Assembly (NCBI RefSeq): GCF_009914055.1
Contig: NZ_CP028271.1
Span: 1,612,001-1,676,000, forward strand
Direction of reading: 5' to 3'
From: Mixta intestinalis
GTDB taxonomy: Bacteria; Pseudomonadota; Gammaproteobacteria; Enterobacterales; Enterobacteriaceae
Length of the DNA stretch: 64,000 nucleotides
The stretch's first letter is position 1. Each line of letters begins with the position of its first letter. The position numbers and the translations under genes were made by a program. The notes beneath the pieces were generated by a model. That model saw only the letters and a program-made list of their open reading frames with translations. It made no database searches and had not been told where the DNA came from. Positions 18,433 through 26,758 of the stretch are shown here, piece by piece.

Positions 18433-19224
18433 TCAGAAGGGATAGTCGTGATAGCCCAACTGCGAAGATAACAACCGTCCAGCGCGATGCAGCATCGCAA
18501 CATATTCATGTTTGCGTTCTTCCGAAAAACGAATTGTCGGGAAGGAAATACTCATACCGGCGATAACCACGCCGAAGCGGTCAAAAACCGGCACCGCAAT
18601 ACAGCGCAGCCCTTCTTCCTGCTCTTCATTATCCTCACCGAACCCCTGTGCTTTCACCATATCCAGCGTTTCCAGCAGCTCAGCTTCGCTGCCAATGGTA
18701 TGCGGCGTACTCTTGCGAAAATCCACATCTTTCAAAATTTCACGCGCTTCTGCACGATCGCGCCAGGCTAAAAGAACCTTGCCAATTGCCGTACTGTGCA
18801 ACGGATTGCGGCGCCCGATACGCGAATACATGCGCAGGTTGTAGAGCGAATCAATTTTGTGAATATAGACAATGCTGTCTTCTTCCAGCGCGCCAAGGTG
18901 GATCGTTTCTTTTGTCAGTCGCGAGAGCTCGCGCATCTGAACATCAGCGCTGCGGATTAAATCGACGTTCTGCAACGCCCTGGCACCTAACTCAAACAGC
19001 TTGAGCGTCAGCGCATACTTCTCCGACTCGCCTTCCTGGGAGACATATCCCAGCGACTTCATCGTCTGTAAAAAACGATAGACGGTGCTTTTTGACATCA
19101 TCACGCGCTGAGAAAGCTCGGTGATACCATTTTCGCGTTCTTCGCCTAACGCCTGTAAAATACCAAACACTTTTAATACCGAGGAAACCGAATCCGGTTG
19201 TTTATCTCCATCTGCATTCGCCAT
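18433..19224 (-). CDS. kdgR: IclR-family repressor KdgR
   Basis: Represses genes for pectin, hexuronate and KDG use; 2-keto-3-deoxygluconate is the inducer. The winged HTH spans residues 12-75 (MMSKSTVYRFLQTM is the recognition helix) and the IclR effector domain 90-255. Length 263 aa matches. It is divergent from yebQ. Confidence 0.93.
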   Translation of the reverse strand: MANADGDKQPDSVSSVLKVFGILQALGEERENGITELSQRVMMSKSTVYRFLQTMKSLGYVSQEGESEKYALTLKLFELGARALQNVDLIRSADVQMRELSRLTKETIHLGALEEDSIVYIHKIDSLYNLRMYSRIGRRNPLHSTAIGKVLLAWRDRAEAREILKDVDFRKSTPHTIGSEAELLETLDMVKAQGFGEDNEEQEEGLRCIAVPVFDRFGVVIAGMSISFPTIRFSEERKHEYVAMLHRAGRLLSSQLGYHDYPF

Positions 19225-19255
19225 AGTAAGAGCCTTTTTAAAATTGTTTTATTTA

Positions 19256-19271
19256 AAATGGAACGCCATTT
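19256..19271. promoter_or_regulatory. Perfect inverted repeat in the kdgR-yebQ intergenic region
   Basis: AAATGG-AACG-CCATTT is a perfect 6-bp dyad 31 bases upstream of the kdgR start. The position suits an operator, but it does not match the classical KdgR box closely. Confidence 0.35.
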
Positions 19272-19428
19272 CCAGTATACGTGGCTCTGTTATTATCAGG
19301 CAATATGTCTACGTCACACTAAGCACATCTGTAGACATTTTTTATCGGAATTGATGTGCTACGTAACAAATAGTCATTAGCATGGTTATTATTCACCTTC
19401 ATTAACTTCTATTGCGAGTATCCCCCAT

Positions 19429-20787
19429 ATGGATGGTTTACCGTTACCGCGCCGTTACGGCGCTATTGCTGCTATTGCACTGGGCATTAGCGCTGCCGTG
19501 CTTGACGGCACCATAGCCAACGTTGCGCTGCCTACCATTGCGCGCCAGTTTCAGGCCAGCCCGGCGGAATCAGTGTGGATTATTAACGCCTACCAGCTGG
19601 CGATTATTATTTCACTGCTGTCGTTCTCTTTTCTTGGCGATCTGCTGGGTTACCGGCGCATCTATCAGGCGGGCCTGCTGCTGTTCAGCGCAACCTCGCT
19701 GCTGTGCGCCTTTTCTGACTCGCTGGTTATGTTAACCTGCGCACGTATTCTGCAAGGCTTTGGCGGCGCGGCGCTGATGAGCGTTAACACCGCGCTGATA
19801 CGTATTATTTATCCTCAACGCTATCTGGGACGCGGTATGGCGATCAACGCGCTGATTGTCGCCGTCTCCAGCGCGGCGGGCCCTACGGTAGCGGCGGCCA
19901 TTCTTTCTGTCGCCTCATGGAAGTGGCTGTTTTTAATCAACGTGCCTGTCGGGATGCTGGCGCTGCTGTTTGCCTGGCGCTTCCTGCCGGAAAACCCGCA
20001 ACAATCATCGTTCCAGCGGTTCGATATTCTTAGCGCCATTATGAACGCCTTAACCTTTGGCCTGCTGCTGTCAGCATTAAGCGGCGCGGCACAGGGACAG
20101 GACTATCGTCTGATTCTGGCTGAACTTCTGGCGCTGCTGATTATCGGCACGCTGTTTATTCGCCGCCAGCTCGCTATGACCAACCCGCTATTGCCAGTCG
20201 ATTTACTGCGCATCCCCATTTTTTCCCTCTCTCTTTGCACCTCTATCTGTTCCTTCCTGGCCCAGATGCTGGCGATGGTTTCGCTGCCCTTCTTTTTGCA
20301 AAGCGTACTTGGGCGTAGCGAGGTGGAAACGGGTTTATTGCTCACACCCTGGCCGCTGGCGACCATGGTGATGTCTCCCATCGCCGGGCGGCTGCTGGAG
20401 CGCTTTCATGCCGGATTGCTGGGCGGGATCGGACTGGCTCTTTTTGCCGCCGGGCTGTTTGCCCTTGCTCTGCTGCCAGCCGCGCCGGGAGACGGCGATA
20501 TTATCTGGCGAATGGTGCTGTGTGGTGCCGGTTTTGGGCTGTTCCAGTCACCCAATAACCACACGATTATTTCCGCCGCACCGCGTCATCGTAGCGGCGG
20601 TGCCAGCGGTATGCTGGGAACCGCTCGTCTGCTCGGACAAACCAGCGGCGCGGCGCTGGTGGCGCTGATGTTTAATCTGTTTAACACTCAGGGCACCTAT
20701 GCTTCACTGCTGCTGGCGGGACTGTTTTCTTCCGTTGCTGCGCTGTTCAGCCTGTCGCGACTGCGTCAGCCCACCAGTGACGCTTAA
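19429..20787 (+). CDS. yebQ: DHA2-type MFS transporter YebQ
   Basis: A 452-aa drug:proton antiporter-like protein with about fourteen membrane segments. Motif C-like and DGTIANVALP (residues 27-36) are the DHA2 signature, and LLGYRR is the loop 2-3 motif A. Divergent from kdgR as in E. coli. Substrate unknown. Confidence 0.88.
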   Translation: MDGLPLPRRYGAIAAIALGISAAVLDGTIANVALPTIARQFQASPAESVWIINAYQLAIIISLLSFSFLGDLLGYRRIYQAGLLLFSATSLLCAFSDSLVMLTCARILQGFGGAALMSVNTALIRIIYPQRYLGRGMAINALIVAVSSAAGPTVAAAILSVASWKWLFLINVPVGMLALLFAWRFLPENPQQSSFQRFDILSAIMNALTFGLLLSALSGAAQGQDYRLILAELLALLIIGTLFIRRQLAMTNPLLPVDLLRIPIFSLSLCTSICSFLAQMLAMVSLPFFLQSVLGRSEVETGLLLTPWPLATMVMSPIAGRLLERFHAGLLGGIGLALFAAGLFALALLPAAPGDGDIIWRMVLCGAGFGLFQSPNNHTIISAAPRHRSGGASGMLGTARLLGQTSGAALVALMFNLFNTQGTYASLLLAGLFSSVAALFSLSRLRQPTSDA

Positions 20788-20790
20788 GCT

Positions 20791-20818
20791 AAAAAAAAGC
20801 GCCCCGAAGGGCGCTTTT
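20791..20818. terminator. Bidirectional terminator between yebQ and htpX
   Basis: A stem with AAAAGCGCCC and GGGCGCTTTT arms, flanked by A-run and T-run, serving both convergent genes. Confidence 0.88.
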
Positions 20819-20822
20819 GCGA

Positions 20823-21704
20823 TTATTTCAGATATTGTCCGCTGCGTAGCGCTTCGATGCGCTTATCCAGCGGCGGATGCGACATAAAGAATTCGCTCAG
20901 CGATTTGCCTTTACCGTTGATACAGAACGCCATCATGCTGCCCGGCTCCTGCGGCTCATAGCTGGTTTTCAGCCGCTGTAGCGCCGCAATCATCTTCTCA
21001 CGTCCAACCAGACGCGCGGAACCGGCGTCGGCATGGAACTCACGATAGCGCGAGAACCACATGGTGATCATGCTCGCCAGGATACCAAACAGCAGTTCCA
21101 GCACCATAGAGACGGCAAAATAGACCATTGGGTTACCGTTGCCACCCTCTTCATTCTCCCGGTCGCCCGACAAAAAGCCTGCCGCAATCTGCGCAAGAAT
21201 ACGGGAAATGAAGATGACAAAGGTGTTCACAATACCCTGAATCAGCGTCATGGTGACCATATCACCGTTAGCGATATGGCTTATTTCATGCGCCAGTACC
21301 GCTTCCGCCTCGTCACGGCTCATGTTTTGCAGCAGGCCGGTTGATACCGCCACCAGCGACGCATCGCGACGTGCGCCGGTAGCGAACGCGTTGATATCCG
21401 GCGCATGATAAATCGCTACCTGCGGCATACCGATGCCCGCCTGCTGCGCCTGACGCCCTACCGTGTCCATCAGCCAGCGTTCCGTTTCGTTACGTGGCTG
21501 TTCAATCACTTCACCACCAACGGAACGCAGTGCCATCCATTTCGACATCAGCAGTGAAACAAACGCACCGCCAAAGCCAAACAGACCTGCCATAATCATC
21601 AGGCCTTGCACACTGCTTGACTGAATTCCCGTCAGGCTGAGGATCAGCCCGAATACCAACATCACGGCCAGGTTGGTTAGCAGGAAAAGAGCAATACGCA
21701 TCAT
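20823..21704 (-). CDS. htpX: Membrane zinc metalloprotease HtpX
   Basis: Inner membrane M48 protease that with FtsH degrades misfolded membrane proteins. The zinc motif is HEISH (LAHEISHIANGD, near residue 140), with two N-terminal membrane helices and two more around 160-215. Length 293 aa equals the E. coli protein. A sigma-32-like promoter lies upstream. Confidence 0.95.
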   Translation of the reverse strand: MMRIALFLLTNLAVMLVFGLILSLTGIQSSSVQGLMIMAGLFGFGGAFVSLLMSKWMALRSVGGEVIEQPRNETERWLMDTVGRQAQQAGIGMPQVAIYHAPDINAFATGARRDASLVAVSTGLLQNMSRDEAEAVLAHEISHIANGDMVTMTLIQGIVNTFVIFISRILAQIAAGFLSGDRENEEGGNGNPMVYFAVSMVLELLFGILASMITMWFSRYREFHADAGSARLVGREKMIAALQRLKTSYEPQEPGSMMAFCINGKGKSLSEFFMSHPPLDKRIEALRSGQYLK

Positions 21705-21751
21705 AAACTTTCTTCTTCCTCAGTTAACTAAGCGCCCATGCGCGGATATAC

Positions 21752-21780
21752 ATCGTAGGGCCACCGTTGAGCATTTCAAG
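21752..21780 (-). promoter_or_regulatory. Sigma-32 (heat-shock) type promoter of htpX
   Basis: On the minus strand CTTGAAA (21780-21774) is followed after 13 bases by CCCTACGAT (21760-21752), close to the sigma-32 consensus CTTGAAA-N13-CCCCATnT. htpX is a known heat-shock gene. The start codon is 48 bases further on. Confidence 0.6.
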
Positions 21781-21884
21781 CGTCCTTAACGTTTAAGTGT
21801 CTAAAAAGACATAACTTTACATTTTGTCGCACTCTTTTTTAACCCCGCTTCCTGGTGGCGATGCATCCGGCAGTAAAATGCACA

Positions 21885-21915
21885 GAAAAGAAAAGGCACC
21901 GCCTGAGCGGTGCCT
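21885..21915 (-). terminator. Terminator of prc
   Basis: A 9-bp perfect stem (21894-21902 with 21907-21915), then TTTTCTTTTC on the minus strand. Confidence 0.85.
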
Positions 21916-21940
21916 CTGTCAGCCAGCTAGCGTCAGCGTG

Positions 21941-23986
21941 TTACTTTGCCGCGCTGCCTTTTGCTGAAGACTGCGTCGGTTGCAACTGCGCCAGATCGTT
22001 GGCGATGTTAACCGTCTCATCCAGATAAGGATCGGGCTCTTTATAGTCCTTCGGCAGATCTTCCAGTTTCGCCAGCGGCTTCTTCCCTTGTGCCTTATAG
22101 CGTGCGTTGATGCGTTCCAGACGCAGCGCATCATCTTCATGGTTCTCTTTCTCACGCTGGGCAAGATTGAGCGAGATAATGTTGCGCTTATCCTTCATGG
22201 CGTTATAACGCTGGATATCCTTGATGATGTACTGGAACTCCGCATCCTGTGCAATACGCTCTTCATGCGCTTTGCTCAGCTGCGGCACCAGATTGCGTAC
22301 GTCGCCCGTGCGACTGTAGCTTGCCGCATCGATGCTGTCCCAGGGCAGAGCGTTATCCTCAAACTTCTCGCCGGTTTCTATCGCTTCAACGCCGGTTGGC
22401 ATCATCAGATCCGGCGTCACGCCTTTACGCTGGGTGCTGCCGCCGTTGATACGATAGAATTTCTGAATGGTGTACTGCACCGATCCCAGTGCAGGCCATT
22501 CCGGGCGCAGCATCTGATCGTAGATGCGATTCAGCGAGCGATACTGCTGCACGGTGCCCTTACCAAAGGTTGGCTCGCCGACAATCAGCGCCCGCCCGTA
22601 ATCCTGCATGGCGGCGGCAAAAATTTCTGATGCTGAGGCGCTGAAGCGGTCAACCAGTACCACCAGCGGGCCTTTGTAGTAGACCACGCCGTCATTATCG
22701 CTGTCCTGACGCACCTTGCCGTTGTTATCACGTACCTGCACAACCGGGCCGCTGGGAATAAACAGACCGGAGAGGGAAACCGCTTCGGTCAATGCCCCGC
22801 CGCCGTTGGTGCGCAGATCGATAACGATGCTGTTTACGTGCTGTTTTTGCAGTTTCTGCAACTGCACCTTAACGTCATCGGTCAGGCCAACGTAGAAGCC
22901 GGGAATATCCAGCACGCCCACTTTCTCTTTACCGACGTTATGCACGCTCATTTTCACCGCCCGATCTTCCAGACGGATCCGTTCACGCATCAGCGTGACG
23001 GTACGCGTTTTGGTGCCTTTGCCTGCGGGCAGGATCTCGAGGCGTACCCGGCTGCCCTTCGGCCCTTTGATCTTGGCTACCACGTCATCAAGACGCAGAC
23101 CGATAACATCCTCAATCGGTTTACCCGGCTGGCCCACGCCAACGATGCGATCGCCCACGTTCAGCGCTTTGCTTTTCGCCGCCGGTCCACCCGCTACCAT
23201 TGAGTTGATAACCGTGTAATCCTCGTCCATCTGCAATACTGCGCCGATCCCTTCCAACGACAGGCTCATTTCAGTATTAAACTGCTCGGTATTGCGCGGC
23301 GAGAGATAATTGGTGTGCGGATCGATCTCATGGGCGAAGGCGTTCATCGCCAGCTGGAACACATCCTCGCTGTTGCTCTGCGTCAGACGGCGGATCGCTG
23401 AGTTATAGCGCTTGGTGAGGATATCTTTAATTTCATTATCTTTTTTACCGGTGAGCTTCAGGCTAAGCCAGTCATACTTCACCTTGGCATCCCACAGCGC
23501 GTTCAGTTCAGCAACGTTTTTCGGCCAGGGTGCCTTACTACGATCGGTATCGATAGTATCGTTACCGTTGAAATTCATCGGTTTATTCAGGTTCGCCAGC
23601 GCATACTGATAGCGCTCAAAGCGGCGTTTCTGCGCCAGATTGAATAAATCGTAAAATACCGTCAGCCTGCCGCTGCGCAGCTCATCGCCCAGCGTACTTT
23701 TTTTGTCGGCAAACTGCGCCACGTCCGATGCCAATAGCACGTTATGGCTGTAATCAAGCATGTTCAGATAGCGATCGAAGATTTTTGCCGAAAACTGCTG
23801 GTCGAGGTCAAACTGGCGGTAATGAGAGCGGGTAAAACGTGAGGTTACACGTTCGCTAACGGTGGCGTGCTGCGGCTCTTCATGCAGCTGCGGAATCTGC
23901 TCCGCACGGGTAATGCTGTCAGCAGCAAAGGCGTGACCTGCCAGCAGCAGGCCCGCCATGATACTCGTCTTGAAAAGATTGTTCAT
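21941..23986 (-). CDS. prc: Tail-specific periplasmic protease Prc (Tsp)
   Basis: Processes FtsI and, with NlpI, degrades MepS. A signal peptide covers residues 1-21 (HAFA cleavage site). The PDZ domain lies at about 240-320, and the Ser-Lys dyad is in FSASASE (near Ser452) and FGKGTVQ (near Lys477). Length 681 aa. It lies 19 bases downstream of proQ, as in E. coli, where the two are co-transcribed. Confidence 0.95.
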   Translation of the reverse strand: MNNLFKTSIMAGLLLAGHAFAADSITRAEQIPQLHEEPQHATVSERVTSRFTRSHYRQFDLDQQFSAKIFDRYLNMLDYSHNVLLASDVAQFADKKSTLGDELRSGRLTVFYDLFNLAQKRRFERYQYALANLNKPMNFNGNDTIDTDRSKAPWPKNVAELNALWDAKVKYDWLSLKLTGKKDNEIKDILTKRYNSAIRRLTQSNSEDVFQLAMNAFAHEIDPHTNYLSPRNTEQFNTEMSLSLEGIGAVLQMDEDYTVINSMVAGGPAAKSKALNVGDRIVGVGQPGKPIEDVIGLRLDDVVAKIKGPKGSRVRLEILPAGKGTKTRTVTLMRERIRLEDRAVKMSVHNVGKEKVGVLDIPGFYVGLTDDVKVQLQKLQKQHVNSIVIDLRTNGGGALTEAVSLSGLFIPSGPVVQVRDNNGKVRQDSDNDGVVYYKGPLVVLVDRFSASASEIFAAAMQDYGRALIVGEPTFGKGTVQQYRSLNRIYDQMLRPEWPALGSVQYTIQKFYRINGGSTQRKGVTPDLMMPTGVEAIETGEKFEDNALPWDSIDAASYSRTGDVRNLVPQLSKAHEERIAQDAEFQYIIKDIQRYNAMKDKRNIISLNLAQREKENHEDDALRLERINARYKAQGKKPLAKLEDLPKDYKEPDPYLDETVNIANDLAQLQPTQSSAKGSAAK

Positions 23987-24005
23987 GCCCAGGGTGGCCT
24001 CCGTT

Positions 24006-24701
24006 TCAGAACTGTAAGTGTTCTGCGCGTACGATCATTGCCAGTCCGGAAGCCAGCTGTACCCGAACGCCATCCTTAGAGATCTCAAGAACGGTGGCAT
24101 CCATCGCGTTTTTACCCGCCTTGACCTTAATGCTCTGGCCCGGCTGCAGCGCGGAGGTATCAGTGACGGGCTGCGTACGCGGCTGTTGCTGGCGCGGTGC
24201 GGCTGGTGCACGTTCCTGGGCAGGACGTGCATCGTTAGCACGCGCTCTGCGGGCGGGCTGACGCTCACCTTCAGCGGGCTTACGGTTAGCCGCCGCTTTA
24301 CGCGGACGACGCGCAGGCGTTTCTTCACCGGCTTCACGTTTTTTCGCCTGCTGTTGCTGACGCTGCTGCTGAATACGAGCTTTCGCCTCTTCAAGCTGTT
24401 TGCGCGCATGTTCAATATGCTGTTCTTCCAGCTCGCCGCAGGCGTTGCCGTCCAGATCGACGCGGGTAGCACCCGCTTTAACGCCATACAGATAGCGCCA
24501 GCTGGAGGTATACAGACGCAGCGCTGAACGCAGCTGCGTTTTGCTCAGGCCCATTTCGCCCTGAACACGTTCCACGAGGTCCTGAAAGATACCGATTTTG
24601 AGCGGACGCGCTTCACCTTCGGCACTAAAGCAGTGCGGAAAGCGTTCCGCGAGCCAGGCGATGACTTCTTTACTGCTGTTCAACTTAGGTTGATTTTCCA
24701 T
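24006..24701 (-). CDS. proQ: RNA chaperone ProQ
   Basis: Global sRNA/mRNA-binding protein. The FinO-like domain covers residues 1-125 (EVIAWLAERFPHCFS, GLSKTQLRSALRLYTSSWRY), followed by a basic Arg/Ala/Gln-rich linker and a C-terminal Tudor-like domain (about 180-231). Length 231 aa. Confidence 0.95.
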   Translation of the reverse strand: MENQPKLNSSKEVIAWLAERFPHCFSAEGEARPLKIGIFQDLVERVQGEMGLSKTQLRSALRLYTSSWRYLYGVKAGATRVDLDGNACGELEEQHIEHARKQLEEAKARIQQQRQQQQAKKREAGEETPARRPRKAAANRKPAEGERQPARRARANDARPAQERAPAAPRQQQPRTQPVTDTSALQPGQSIKVKAGKNAMDATVLEISKDGVRVQLASGLAMIVRAEHLQF

Positions 24702-24797
24702 GAAATTTCCTGATTACAACGGGTGGCCAACAAGCCGCAGGCATGAACAGGCGACATTATAATGACCCCATCGCCAATTGCCACGAAATCCAGCGCT

Positions 24798-25298
24798 TTA
24801 GCTGCGATTCATGTGAATAAATTTTTTAACATCGCTGTTGGCTAACACTGTGCAAAGCCCGTCAGTAAAGGTTTGCAGGCCGATTTCGTCCTCGCTGTCG
24901 AAGCGATTAAATACCGTACTATCGATATCCAGTACGCCGATAGTTTCACCTTCCACGATCAGCGGCAGCACGATTTCCGCGTTGCTCGCCGCATCACAGG
25001 CGATGTGGCCTGGAAACGCATGCACGTCATCCACGCGCTGCACTTTTTGTTCAGCCACCGCCGTACCGCATACGCCACGGCCTACCGGGATACGCACGCA
25101 GGCGATCTTGCCCTGAAACGGCCCCAGCACCAGCGTCTTCTCTTCTGTTAACAGATAGAAACCTGCCCAGTTAACCCCTTCCAGCCGTTCAAACAGCAAC
25201 GCGCTGCTGTTGCCAAGCGCGGCCAGAAAACTGGTTTCACCGGCGATCAGCGCACGCAGATCGCGGTTGAGGTCGTGATAAAATTCTTTTTTGTCCAT
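24798..25298 (-). CDS. msrC: Free methionine-(R)-sulfoxide reductase MsrC
   Basis: A GAF-domain enzyme that reduces free Met-R-sulfoxide. The three functional Cys are visible: C in GKIACVRI, C in GRGVCGTA and C in HIACDAASNAE, with the typical spacing. Length 166 aa. Divergent from letA. Confidence 0.92.
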   Translation of the reverse strand: MDKKEFYHDLNRDLRALIAGETSFLAALGNSSALLFERLEGVNWAGFYLLTEEKTLVLGPFQGKIACVRIPVGRGVCGTAVAEQKVQRVDDVHAFPGHIACDAASNAEIVLPLIVEGETIGVLDIDSTVFNRFDSEDEIGLQTFTDGLCTVLANSDVKKFIHMNRS

Positions 25299-25321
25299 TT
25301 CCTTACCATCTTAAAAGCAAT

Positions 25322-25346
25322 CGGACGGCTACACAGGTGCCGTCCG
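25322..25346. other. GC-rich hairpin in the msrC leader
   Basis: Perfect 8-bp stem CGGACGGC/GCCGTCCG with a 9-base loop, followed on the minus strand by ATTGCTTTT and then msrC 23 bases on. It could be an attenuator or end an upstream transcript. Confidence 0.4.
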
Positions 25347-25516
25347 GTTAAATAAGCATTAAATATCCACCGCCACAAGGTGAATCATTCCGGTAGTTAA
25401 TATAACCTTAGATTCTGGCGGATCGGATTATCAAAACGGGCTATGTCCCTCAGCGTCCGTTTTGCATCGTTTTAAGGACCGTGCATAGCTGCACGCGAGG
25501 GTTACTGCGGCAATAT

Positions 25517-26758
25517 ATGAAAATACATACCATCAGTCACGTTCTGCCCCATGAACGTTATCAGCGTTGCCCGCAATGCGATACCCTTTTTTCCTTACCG
25601 GATGTGACATCGCGTCAGTCGGCGCACTGCCCACGCTGTAACGCGAAAATCCTCAACGGACGCGACTGGTCAATGACCCGTCTGACGGCGATGGCGGTGA
25701 CCATGTTCCTGCTGATGCCTTTCGCCTTTACCGAACCGCTGATTCAAATTCGCCTGCTTGGCACGCCAATCCGCGCCAGCCTGTTGGCAGGGATTATGCA
25801 GATGACCATGCAGGGCGATATTTTGACCGCCGCGATGGTGACGTTCTGTACTATTGGCGCACCCGTCACGCTGGTTGCTGCTATCGCCTTTCTCTTTTTC
25901 GGCGATCGGCTGGGGATGAACCTGCGCCCGGTACTGCTAATGCTCGACAGGCTGAAAGAGTGGGTGATGCTTGATATCTATCTGGTGGGCATCGCCGTAG
26001 CGTCAATCAAGGTTAAGGATTATGCCGATATTGAGGCAGGCTACGGGCTGGTGGCCTTTGTTTCACTGATGGTGCTGAGCCTGCTGACCCTGATTCATCT
26101 GAACGTTGAGCAGCTGTGGCACCGCTTCTATCCGCAGCCGCAGCCGGATGTGCCGCTGGAAAAACTGCAAATCTGCCTGAACTGTCATCACACCGGCATG
26201 CCGGACGATCGCGGACGCTGCCCGCGCTGCCATACGCGCCTCGCGCATCGTCGCCCTTACAGCCTGCAAAAATCCTGGGCCGCGCTGATTTCCGCCACCG
26301 TGCTGCTGGTCCCGGCTAACCTGCTGCCGATTTCAATTATTTACCTCAACGGCGGCCGCCAGGAAGATACCATTTTCTCCGGCATTCTCTCGCTGGGATC
26401 CGGCAACATTCCGGTCGCCGCCATCGTTTTTATCGCCAGTATTCTGGTGCCCTTTACGAAAGTTTTGGTCCTGCTGGTGTTGCTTATCAGCATTCATTTT
26501 CGCTGCCAGCAGGGACTTAAAACCCGCATCCGGCTTCTGCGTCTGGTGACGTGGATTGGACGCTGGTCGATGTTAGATCTGTTCGTCATATCATTAACCA
26601 TGTCGCTGGTAAATCGCGATCAGCTGCTGGCTTTTACTATGGGACCGGCTGCCTTCTACTTTGGCGCCGCGGTAATTTTAACTATCCTGGCCGTGCAATG
26701 GCTGGATAGCCGTCTGATTTGGGATGCTCATGCAACACACGCCGACTACACCGACTAA
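25517..26758 (+). CDS. letA: Lipid transport inner membrane protein LetA (YebS, PqiA family)
   Basis: Inner membrane partner of the LetB MCE tunnel that moves lipids between membranes. Two zinc ribbons (CPQC...CPRC near the N terminus and CLNC...CPRC near residue 225) each precede a four-helix PqiA domain. I chose the ATG; a GTG at 25481 would give an N terminus as long as in E. coli, so the start is uncertain. The end overlaps letB by 35 bases. Confidence 0.88.
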   Translation: MKIHTISHVLPHERYQRCPQCDTLFSLPDVTSRQSAHCPRCNAKILNGRDWSMTRLTAMAVTMFLLMPFAFTEPLIQIRLLGTPIRASLLAGIMQMTMQGDILTAAMVTFCTIGAPVTLVAAIAFLFFGDRLGMNLRPVLLMLDRLKEWVMLDIYLVGIAVASIKVKDYADIEAGYGLVAFVSLMVLSLLTLIHLNVEQLWHRFYPQPQPDVPLEKLQICLNCHHTGMPDDRGRCPRCHTRLAHRRPYSLQKSWAALISATVLLVPANLLPISIIYLNGGRQEDTIFSGILSLGSGNIPVAAIVFIASILVPFTKVLVLLVLLISIHFRCQQGLKTRIRLLRLVTWIGRWSMLDLFVISLTMSLVNRDQLLAFTMGPAAFYFGAAVILTILAVQWLDSRLIWDAHATHADYTD

